Part shown: one piece after another, positions 55,905-64,000 of the stretch
How the letters are laid out: each line of letters begins with the position of its first letter
How positions within the stretch are numbered: position 1 is the stretch's first letter
NCBI GenBank assembly: GCA_958510825.1
Contig: OY294044.1
Span: 39,295,816 to 39,359,815 of the forward strand
Length of the DNA: 64,000 bases
Reading direction: 5' to 3'
Source: Brachypterus glaber
Lineage: Eukaryota; Arthropoda; Insecta; Coleoptera; Kateretidae
The notes under the pieces: generated by a model
Database searches by the model: none
What the model was told of the DNA's origin: nothing
Seen by the model: only the letters and a program-made list of their open reading frames with translations
Made by a program: the position numbers and the translations under genes

Positions 55905-58844
55905 TTACTCCTGGTCAATTGGTAATACGGCCACCTTGGAACAAGCTCTTTTGAGTACTCCATTTTTAGTTTTCACGGAGACCACTCTATTTATGTTGTC
56001 AGCTCCGGGAAATAGCTGAATGATTCTGCCTAGACTCCATTCCATTGGACCAGCGTTTTCTTCTTGAATCAAAACCATATCGCCTATCTTGATAGGATTG
56101 TCCTTTGACACTCTCCATTTGCTTTTTTGTTGTAGATCAGCTAAATATTCTAAATTCCATCTCTTCCAAAAATGTTGTACATATTGTTGTAGTAATTTAT
56201 ACTTGGTAAGTCTATTTGTTGGGACGTTTTCAACGTTTTCCTCAGGAAGACCAACCATTTCAGCTCCAATAAGAAAATGTGAGGGTGTTAAAGGATTAAG
56301 ATCATTTGGATCAGGAGACAAAGGACTCAAGGGTCTGGAGTTCAAAATTGCTTCGACCTGATTCAATATAGTAAGAAATGATTCATAATGTAGGTTTTTA
56401 TCCGCAATTATTCGAACTAAGTGATATTTACATGAGCCAATAGCTCTTTCGTGAAGACCACCAAAGTTTGGAGCGTGAGGAGGTATGAAGTGCCAAGTCA
56501 CCTGATTTTGTAATAAATAATCTTTTATAGTAGCGTCAGAAAGACTTTCATACACTTTAATTAATTCATTGTTGGCTCCAACCAGGTTTGTCCCATTGTC
56601 AGAATAAATGTGTTTTGAAAAACCTCGCCTTGACATAAAGCGCCTTAAGCAATTTAATAGACATTCCTTACTTAAGTTACCGGCAAGCTCAATGTGAACT
56701 GCTTTAGTGCTAAAGCACACAAACATGCAAATATAGGTTTTGACAATTTTGCGTGATGGTGTTATACCATCTTTAATGTTGTATGGACCCGCAAAATCAA
56801 GACCGCATGTAAAAAATGGGCGTGAGGGACTAATGCGCCTTTGTGCCAAGTTACCCATTATAGGTTGAGTTAATATGGGCTTAGCCCGAAAACAGGTTAC
56901 ACATTTTCGGATTATTCCACGAACTACCTCTCTACCATTAATAATCCAGTACCTAAGCCTGAGAGAAGCAAGTACCGATAATGGGCCAGCATGTGCCAAA
57001 CGGATATGTTCTGATCGAATCAACATTTTAGTAAGAGTATGTGACTTTGGAAGCAAAATCGGGTGCTTCTGTGTATACGGAATTTTAGCGTGCTTTAATC
57101 TTCCGCCCACTAAAAGTAAATCGTTGGTTCGATCAAGAAAGGGACTTAACGAAAGCAAATAACTAGTTTTATTTAATGGTTTGTTGCCTACTAAAAATGA
57201 AATTTCATTGTGAAAAGCTTCCTTTTGAGCCAAACGAAGTAAAACTAAAAGAGATTTGTTTGTTTCAGTGACAGACAATCTACCGTGTAGTTTATTTTCA
57301 CTTCTGGGATTTGCGTTGTACGAAAAACGCAAACAATACGCAACAACGCATTGTAATTTAAATAAATCTGAAAACCTTTCAAAAATATCAAAGTTATTTG
57401 CTTTTGTAGCAGTCAAGACTGTGCTTTTTCGAAATTGTTCATTGCTTGTATTAAATTTTTTATTACTAAGTTCTTTGACTTTCCAGAAATTTTCTATTTG
57501 ATGAGAAATCTTTTCCTCTACGGAAAGACCACAGAAATTACTATTTTTATTTGAATTATTAATTTGCATTTGACCGCCCAAAATATATCCAAAAACAGTA
57601 TTTTGCAAAAAAGGTTGATTTGGCCCCAGTGAGATTAAACCCTCCCGTAAAAGGTTCCAATAGACACCAACTCCCAATAAAATATCTACAGGCTCTGACC
57701 TATAAAACTCAGGGTCAGCTAGTTTTAACCCACTTGGAAGCTCAAAATTAATACTGGATATAGTTTGGGTAGTTATTGGACCTGTAATTTTATCCAATAC
57801 CAAAAACTCAATACTTTTAGTAAAATTATTTTTAAAAGACTCAATACAAGCAAATGTTTTTATTAGCGTGTTTGTTTCATTTCCACTAATACCAACTATA
57901 GGTGTGTTATTTTTAAACGAATGAAGCTTTAATTTTGAAAATAAATCAAATGTCATAAAATTACTTTGACTACCTGTGTCAAGTAGGCATCTGCACTTGA
58001 CAGGGTTATTATGAATATCATAAATAAAACAAACAGCTGTAGAAAGTAAAGAAATATTTTTAGTTTTAACAAAATTGTTATGATTTTCAAATGAGTGCGC
58101 TGAAGTGCTAGGCTGCTGCGCGGTAAAGGGGTTATTATTTTCAGAACTATTTAAATTTTCTGAATTATTGTTTCTATTTTCACTTGCAGATAAAGAATTT
58201 AAATTTGAATTATAACTAGCCATATTTGCATGACTAACCATATTGGAATCTTGAAAATCTCTGAAATTATTTTTATTTTGAGAAAAACTATATTTATTTT
58301 GATTAAAATTATCTTTATTTTGAGTAAAACTATTATGATCTTTTTTACTTTCATTATTATTATTATTCGAAAAACAAAGCATAGTTGAATGCGGTTTTTT
58401 ACAAACGATACAGCAAGTATTAGCCCTGCAATCCTTAAAACTATGATTATCTCTTAAACATAAAACACAAAGATTTAATCTTTTAGCTTCATTATACCTA
58501 TCTTTAGGACTCATACTAAGAAATCGTTTACAATTAGTTATAGCATGATTAAAAGTACAAATTGGACAAGTACGTTGTCTAGAAAAATTCGAAAAATTAG
58601 CTAAATACTTATCATTACTTCTAGTTGAAGTTTGATTAGAAGATAAGGTTTCTAAGACTTGACAACGTTGATTTAAAAAAGTTTTAAATTGATCAAAAGT
58701 AGGTAGCTCGCTTCCTTTTACGGAAGTCTCCCACTCTCGTTTTGTATGAGTATCTAGTTTGGAAGAAATTATATATACCAGAATACTATCCCAACTATTA
58801 ACCGATTGCCCAAGATTTTCCAAACATATCTTTTTGAACACCAT
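55905..58844 (-). CDS. BEL/Pao pol lacking reverse transcriptase and RNase H
   Basis: An uninterrupted 979-codon frame. In order: the end of gag with three Cys/His knuckles (CPICTFNHAITNC, CVLCLRDNHSFKDC, CCIVCKKPHSTMLC), an Asn-rich linker, and an aspartic protease with CRCLLDTGSQSNFMTF. The segment VDILLGVGVYWNLLREGLIS follows, which normally precedes RT. At about residue 470 (near 57430) HQIENFWKVKELSNKKFNTS passes directly into FDIFERFSDLFKLQCVVAYC, which in BEL elements stands after RNase H. Then comes integrase: HxxxH region IRLAHAGPLS, CVTCFRAKP, GLDFAGPYNIK (Asp), IYSDNGTNLVGANNE (Asp), NFGGLHERAIGSCK (Glu), and a C-terminal DUF5641-like block (IGDMVLIQEENAGP, WSLGRIIQLFPG). So some 600 residues of RT and RNase H are missing without breaking the frame. 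Such an element could move only with enzymes supplied in trans. Confidence 0.9.
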   Translation of the reverse strand: MVFKKICLENLGQSVNSWDSILVYIISSKLDTHTKREWETSVKGSELPTFDQFKTFLNQRCQVLETLSSNQTSTRSNDKYLANFSNFSRQRTCPICTFNHAITNCKRFLSMSPKDRYNEAKRLNLCVLCLRDNHSFKDCRANTCCIVCKKPHSTMLCFSNNNNNESKKDHNSFTQNKDNFNQNKYSFSQNKNNFRDFQDSNMVSHANMASYNSNLNSLSASENRNNNSENLNSSENNNPFTAQQPSTSAHSFENHNNFVKTKNISLLSTAVCFIYDIHNNPVKCRCLLDTGSQSNFMTFDLFSKLKLHSFKNNTPIVGISGNETNTLIKTFACIESFKNNFTKSIEFLVLDKITGPITTQTISSINFELPSGLKLADPEFYRSEPVDILLGVGVYWNLLREGLISLGPNQPFLQNTVFGYILGGQMQINNSNKNSNFCGLSVEEKISHQIENFWKVKELSNKKFNTSNEQFRKSTVLTATKANNFDIFERFSDLFKLQCVVAYCLRFSYNANPRSENKLHGRLSVTETNKSLLVLLRLAQKEAFHNEISFLVGNKPLNKTSYLLSLSPFLDRTNDLLLVGGRLKHAKIPYTQKHPILLPKSHTLTKMLIRSEHIRLAHAGPLSVLASLRLRYWIINGREVVRGIIRKCVTCFRAKPILTQPIMGNLAQRRISPSRPFFTCGLDFAGPYNIKDGITPSRKIVKTYICMFVCFSTKAVHIELAGNLSKECLLNCLRRFMSRRGFSKHIYSDNGTNLVGANNELIKVYESLSDATIKDYLLQNQVTWHFIPPHAPNFGGLHERAIGSCKYHLVRIIADKNLHYESFLTILNQVEAILNSRPLSPLSPDPNDLNPLTPSHFLIGAEMVGLPEENVENVPTNRLTKYKLLQQYVQHFWKRWNLEYLADLQQKSKWRVSKDNPIKIGDMVLIQEENAGPMEWSLGRIIQLFPGADNINRVVSVKTKNGVLKRACSKVAVLPIDQE

Positions 58845-59511
58845 CCACTAAGCTTCGAAGAGCTGTAGCTGATTCCCGATTAATAACTGGTAAATCAAAA
58901 ATAGATTTTAAATGAGAATTTACTATAACCCTTTTATTATCAAACCTTTCTTTTAATAAATCGATGGCTAACTTATAATTATCCGAAAAAACGCTTAAAT
59001 TTTGAATAAGCTTCGCAGCTTCACTACGAAGGCATGACTTTAAATAATAAAAACGCTGTATATCAGACAATGTCGGGTTAGAGCCTACAATGGTATTAAA
59101 AATATCAATAAATTCGGTATACTTACTATATTCACCATAAAATTCTAAAAGCTGCAAAGAAGGCAGCTTCAAGCTACTCTGAACTGAGTTGACCTGAGCT
59201 GCGATAACAGAGACGTTGTTTGAGCCATTGGACGCATTAGCACTTTCCAAATCATGTAAAATTTGCTTAGCTTCAGCTACATAATCAAAAAAAATATCCT
59301 CAAAGGTTTTACGCTCATTTACTTCAGTAGCGTCCAATGCTTCGATTTCATCTTGTACTAGAATAAATTCAGGCCAAATCAACTCAATTTTTTCCAGACG
59401 TGAAGCTAACTGAAAGCTTACTCCAGACTGTATATCAAAAGTATCGAGAAAACCTCTAAACCTTGTGAGTTGGCCCTTCAAGTTACCTCTTTTTCTTTTA
59501 TAACCTTCCAT
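58798..59511 (-). CDS. BEL/Pao gag N-terminal part
   Basis: A 237-codon frame starting MEGYKRKRGNLKGQLTRFRG. It contains LPSLQLLEFYGEYSKYTEFI and RFYYLKSCLRSEAAKLIQNL, typical of the BEL gag domain (DUF1759-like). In BEL elements gag continues into pol in one frame; here the frame ends KDMFGKSWAIG and the pol frame, offset +1 and overlapping by 47 nt, carries on with ENLGQSVNSWDSILVYI. A one-base indel near 58830 explains it most simply. The Met at 59511 is the first in the frame and follows the long leader, so it is a plausible real start. Confidence 0.85.
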   Translation of the reverse strand: MEGYKRKRGNLKGQLTRFRGFLDTFDIQSGVSFQLASRLEKIELIWPEFILVQDEIEALDATEVNERKTFEDIFFDYVAEAKQILHDLESANASNGSNNVSVIAAQVNSVQSSLKLPSLQLLEFYGEYSKYTEFIDIFNTIVGSNPTLSDIQRFYYLKSCLRSEAAKLIQNLSVFSDNYKLAIDLLKERFDNKRVIVNSHLKSIFDLPVINRESATALRSLVDGVQKDMFGKSWAIG

Positions 59512-61133
59512 TATTTGTCTATTAGTAATGTAAAATTGAAAAATTTTGGATTATGTTTAAGTATTTATAAAACACTTAGTATATACTATCCAAAACAAAA
59601 TAAAAAAATTGTAGAAAAAGTATAAAGTATTTTTTCTTAAACAGAATTTTCTAAGGCCCTGTATAAAAGTTTAAACAACTAAGTATTATTATTAATAAAA
59701 TCTTCAGAAGTCTTACTAATGTTTATTAAAAGAATATAAAAAATGCTCAAAAAGCATAAAAATGCTTAAAAAATATTAAAAACTAAAGCAATTTTAGCTA
59801 TATGTATTTTAAACCAAATATTTTGTTTATTATTATTATTATTTAAACTAAATTCTAAATCTAAACTTAATTTATTTATTTTTGTAATTTTTTATTTTGT
59901 ATGTATTTTTATTTTATTTGGTTAATATTTTTTATTTTATTTTGTTAATATTTTTTAATCCTATTTTATGTTAGTTCTGTAAATTTATTATTATTTTATT
60001 AGTAAAAAATTAATTTAATTTGATAAATAATGGATCAAATAAAAAAATTAAGGCTATATTAGTTAAAAAATAGGCCTAAAACAAGCCTTTTCTGCATCTA
60101 CAAGAGCTTATACAAAATGCCTGTTAAATAATCAAAGAGTTTATTGTTTTATTCTGTTTTTAATTAAAGGGGAAAACCTTGCTAAGATGCCTCCAGAATA
60201 AAGCATATTTCCACTAAAAAACTACTGTTTTTGCTTCAACAAGTATAAACAAAGATTTCATGAAAACTAACTATACCTATATTAGTTTTATTTATAACAA
60301 AATTATTTTTATTTTAAACGACAAACGTTAGTATTTTATAACAATTAAAGTTCTTTTCGCCTGAAATATCGTAACGGCTAGTATTTTCTTAATATGAAAT
60401 ATTTTATACTAATACCAAACAAAATGTTTATTTACTCAGTTTATTATTATCAAGGGGCATTGAAACGCCAAAAAAGTATTAAACGGGCAATTAAGATCCC
60501 AAAGTATATTATTATTAATTTATTTTTATAAAAGGCATTGAATCGCCGAAAAAGTTATTACACGGGCAATTAAGATCCCAACAATCAAAAAATATATTAT
60601 TAAAATTTTATGGCCATTAAAAAACCACAAACTGGCTTAAAAAAAAAACCAAAAAAACACTGAAAAACAATGAAAACTTATTATTATATATAATACAAAA
60701 TCCAAACCTCCGTATTTTCACGAAATAGCTATTATTAATAATTAATTTAATTATATGGTGACTTTTTTCCGAATAAAATCAGAAAAATCGTTTTGTTTAA
60801 ACAAAAGCTAAATGGTTTTCACAAAAGACAACAAATACGAGTTTTTTCTTTTAAAAACATACAAACATAAAAAGTAGAAATATGAAACAAAGATATCCTC
60901 CGTCTCTTTCTAACACAAAACAAGCTATTTTTTACTTGAAAGTGTTACAATTTTTTATGCATAAGTCACAGCAAATTTTATTAATTTAGAAAGGTATTTT
61001 AAGGAAGAAAAAATTAAGGAAAACAGGATTTCTTATTTATTACTTCTGCTTTTCTCTATGCAAATATATTTAACGACGAAATCCAGGGACAATTCCCAAT
61101 CAAAATTTTGGTTCTCTGGTACCAATTCAAAAA
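59512..61133 (-). other. BEL 5' leader, long and noncoding
   Basis: About 1.6 kb of AT-rich DNA between the primer binding site and gag. It holds a ~78-bp direct repeat (60452-60525 and 60530-60605) sharing 'cgggcaattaagatccca' and a small 'ggcattgaa-cgcc' hairpin. The length is unusual for a leader and may carry RNA-packaging signals; that is inference. Confidence 0.6.
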
Positions 61134-61151
61134 TCCGTCTCGTTAGGACCA
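61134..61151 (-). other. BEL primer binding site
   Basis: Minus strand TGGTCCTAACGAGACGGA, one base after the 5' LTR end. Complementary tRNA not identified. Confidence 0.7.
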
Positions 61152-61152
61152 A

Positions 61153-61595
61153 TGTGCGGGGTTGAAAGTTGAAAATCAGAGGACTTACCAATATTCAGCT
61201 TTCTGGGTTGACTGTATCATCTAAGCCGCGTTAACTTAGATACCATAGGCTTTTGATTGTGAACTGGTAGGATCCAAAATAGTGACTTGTTTTCTTGTAT
61301 TAAACGAATACGCATGAAACGGAGCACTGAACATATAATTAAGTTTAATAACGTTACGAAACGACACTGCACATTTATTTGTTAAAATTTCAATTATGAA
61401 TTAGCTAAATTCATTACCGGTTTTAAAAATGTATTTAAAAATCACGCGTGCATGTTTGTTTACCGCGTGGGTTGATTCTCTGAACTCGAATCCCATTCGC
61501 CCTCTCTCTCTGGTGGCTATCATGTGATCACAGGGTTGCTAGTTGCTTATATAGCGACGTTGCCAGATTTATATTTTCTAAGATACGTCGCGACA
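61153..61595 (-). repeat. BEL/Pao 5' LTR, 443 bp
   Basis: Near-identical to 55365-55807 (five transitions). Contains a 'tatata' block (61549-61556 region) and a 'ctctctctctgg' run. On the minus strand this LTR would hold the promoter. Confidence 0.9.
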
Positions 61596-61600
61596 ACTGG
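61596..61600. repeat. BEL target-site duplication, right (ACTGG)
   Basis: Matches 55360-55364. Confidence 0.85.
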
Positions 61601-64000
61601 TGTATAGTTTAGTTTATTAGTTTAATTTAATTCAGGGACCTTATACAAAGATATTTTATACCGTATTAGACAGATATAATACAAATGATTTTGAAGTGCT
61701 TCAAATCCATGTATGCCACTCCTTCATTTTCAAAAAAAGTTATTCCTTCGTTCCATGTTATATAGTACTTTTTTAGGGGTTTTTGAGGTCGACGACACTG
61801 AATCTAATATTCTGAGCATAGACGACAGGTGTTGATTTCAGACTTGCCCATTTGTTTAAGATGATAAAGGGCAGTGCCCTGTTAACAGCCCTGTATAGGT
61901 CTTTAGTTCCGGCCTGCTGAGATCAAGTATCTTTCTTGTTTGTTCAGGTTCATATTTTATAAATATTTTGGCCTGTCTATCCTAAACATACTTTTGATCT
62001 CCTGCTTTCACAGCAGGGCTCTGGGCCCCAGTAAGTTGAATCCCTTAGGGTCGCTGACACCCGTTGTTAAACTTAACTGACCTACAATTTTGACATATTG
62101 CATTTTTTAGAACTAGTAATTTAGTTGTATTTGGTACTTACTGTCGCTCTCTATTTTTAATTTAGTCTGCCTTTGATGAAATGACGAAATCATTCATATT
62201 TTGTAAAACAAACTAATTTGTAGGTTTGGACTTTTACCTTTCAATATTGACATTTAGCGGAGGTGGTGTACCGTAATTAATACGTTCACTGCCAACGGCT
62301 AGTTTTGACAGCGGAGCAATGGGTATGGGCAAGGGAAAAATAGAAAGAATTGATTAATGTTGTTAGGGGCGCCAGTTACTTTAGCTTTTACTCCTTTAGG
62401 TAAGTAACAACCTAGTGTAAATACTTAAGCTTTTCAGTTTGAGAAAATATAACTCTTAAATAAAATAAGATAATTCATTTGAGAAATTTATTATAAATAA
62501 ACTTAATGAAAGCACATCAAGTAATGTATTAATATATCTAAAAAAATATGTGTAATTATATTAAGATATAATTAAAGAAATCTTAATAAAAATTACTAAA
62601 TTCAGAAATCATTCGACTTAAATGTATAAAGAAAACATGAAGTTCAGCAAGCACCAAGAAATGTATGTAAACAGCAATCATTTCTTGCAGTGTATAAAAG
62701 TCATGCTTAAATTAGAAATCATTTAATCAAAAGTATGATATTTAATAATTAATAAATGAGATTAAATGTTTTAAAAAAAATAAGTACCTAAAAATGAACA
62801 AAAGCCAGAAGGGCATATAGTATTAAACAATACTATATCAGATCTGATAAAGTTTACAGTTATAAGAATATTGAAATAAAAGAATTTTAAATATGAAATA
62901 TTGCTTTCAAAAGTTTTTAGAATGAGTACTTAGCTGGTTTCTGCAAAATCCATGAGGTATGAATTCCATCGTCTCCATCTGTACAAGTCTCCCCTATGCT
63001 GATGAATTCATTTCTCAAATGAAAGAAAAAAAATATAGGCTGTCCCATCTACTTTGGAAAAATCATCTTCCAGGATAAAATGTATTATTGAAAATGTTGT
63101 CCGGGATAAAATATACTTTTGAAAATTATGTCCAATATAAAATTGTCTGCTAGACGGTCATATAGAATTTATCTATGCCGAAAATTACAGAACCATGTTC
63201 CAACAGAACATCACTCCATGCGGAGAACTTGTATATCAAATATACCAAAATAAACTTCAACTTAAATTAATGTAATTCCATATTAATGGTATAGAAATAG
63301 TAATTAATGGTGGTTAATGGTGCTTAATGGTGCTTAATGGTGCTAAAACAATAATTATATCTTAGAAATATTCTAAGAAACAGAAAAACTTAACTTACAT
63401 GTCATACTAAGTCTTCGATGTCCATCGAAACGTTATAAATGCGTAATTGTAGAAAATAACAGTTACAATATCTTCCGCATTATTTAAATATTCATTTTCA
63501 CTAACTTTAAATAAAAATACATGAAGGATTACTTCGATGATTACAGAAAATAAACACTCGTCAGTACAACATCACCATTTTGTATCAAGGTTGCTTCAAG
63601 AAGAACGAAAATCGACCTTATTAACCGGTATGAACCCTTCAGGTAAATAAAATCCTATTTCTGAACTATTAGCGACATCTATGCAAGTCATTATCAACTA
63701 CAGTTTTACCGTATAGGATTCCTAATAAAGGTAACGGAAACTACACCAAAAATAATAACTAATTAAAAGAATATTTCCTAATAAATCCGTATTAGTGATA
63801 TCTAACCTCAAAATATTACTCTAAGAAACAAATATAAACAATACTTATTGTTTATCAGCAAAACTAATAAAAATACGAACAGAATACTAAGTGTCCTGTG
63901 AACTAAGTATAAACAAAATACTGAATCTAAGTGAGCAGTTCCAGCAAACTATTTTCAACAAATTCTAGATTATCCCGAAGGAATAAGCATACACAACTTT
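61601..64000. other. AT-rich noncoding; repeat fragments, no gene seen
   Basis: TTAA followed by TACGTTCACTGCCAAC at 62277-62296 resembles the motif in the TIRs at 5238 and 10250. 62358-62374 is primer-binding-site-like on the minus strand (TGGCGCCCCTAACAACA). A short repeat with 'aggataaaat' (about 63068-63145) and (taatggtgct)n at 63300-63345 are present. No coding frame of note. Confidence 0.45.
63298..63345. repeat. Short tandem repeat (TTAATGGTGC)n
   Basis: Four to five copies of about 10-11 bp. Confidence 0.8.

Noticed and set aside
56089..57501. Plus-strand frames of 80-95 codons
   Set aside because: Antisense shadows of the BEL pol gene.

Overview
This window looks like repeat-dense, AT-rich intergenic DNA from an arthropod, most likely an insect. 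It carries Gypsy, Copia and BEL/Pao LTR retrotransposons, a Penelope-like element with a GIY-YIG endonuclease, CR1/Jockey-type LINEs, hAT- and piggyBac-type MITEs, foldback elements and three unrelated satellite arrays with units of about 120-130 bp. I could not fix the order or species; a large beetle or hemipteran genome would fit. I recognise no host gene with confidence. The only host-like coding candidate is a short open segment at 27205-27411. Two runs of exactly 200 N (2312-2511, 30471-30670) are scaffold gaps.

Layout. 1-2311: short repeats, a 40-bp-arm hairpin, a TA microsatellite and a decayed Copia-like fragment. 2512-4795: satellite 1. 4865-10740: a DNA element with ~300-bp inverted repeats holding a broken, unclassified transposase and a nested minus-strand Penelope-like element. 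11255-17944: minus-strand LINE remains, where one LINE (ORF1, APE endonuclease, RT) is split by a second, 5'-truncated LINE at 13841-16124. 19650-24345: satellite 2, which flips orientation through a palindromic junction near 23.86 kb. 24752-25936: a large foldback element. 26.8-30.3 kb: a (CTT)n tract, the exon-like ORF, small MITEs and a hAT-type MITE duplicated in tandem together with its target site.

30671-40905: a decayed minus-strand Gypsy element with very long LTRs. 40906-43480: a truncated minus-strand Copia element. 43528-44418: a second foldback element. 46075-47100: a plus-strand LINE remnant. 47170-53640: satellite 3, with a 960-bp higher-order duplication. 54448-55214: a 5'-truncated LINE with a probable 9-bp target duplication.

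55360-61600: a structurally complete BEL/Pao element with a 5-bp TSD and 443-bp LTRs that differ at five positions by eye. Its pol keeps protease and integrase but has cleanly lost reverse transcriptase and RNase H. 61601-64000 is AT-rich with no clear gene.

The genes here do not cooperate in a pathway; they are mobile-element genes in various states of decay. The item best worth following is the RT-less BEL element, which looks like a recent non-autonomous insertion. Next are the unclassified long-TIR transposase element and the Penelope-like element with a hammerhead-like motif beside it.
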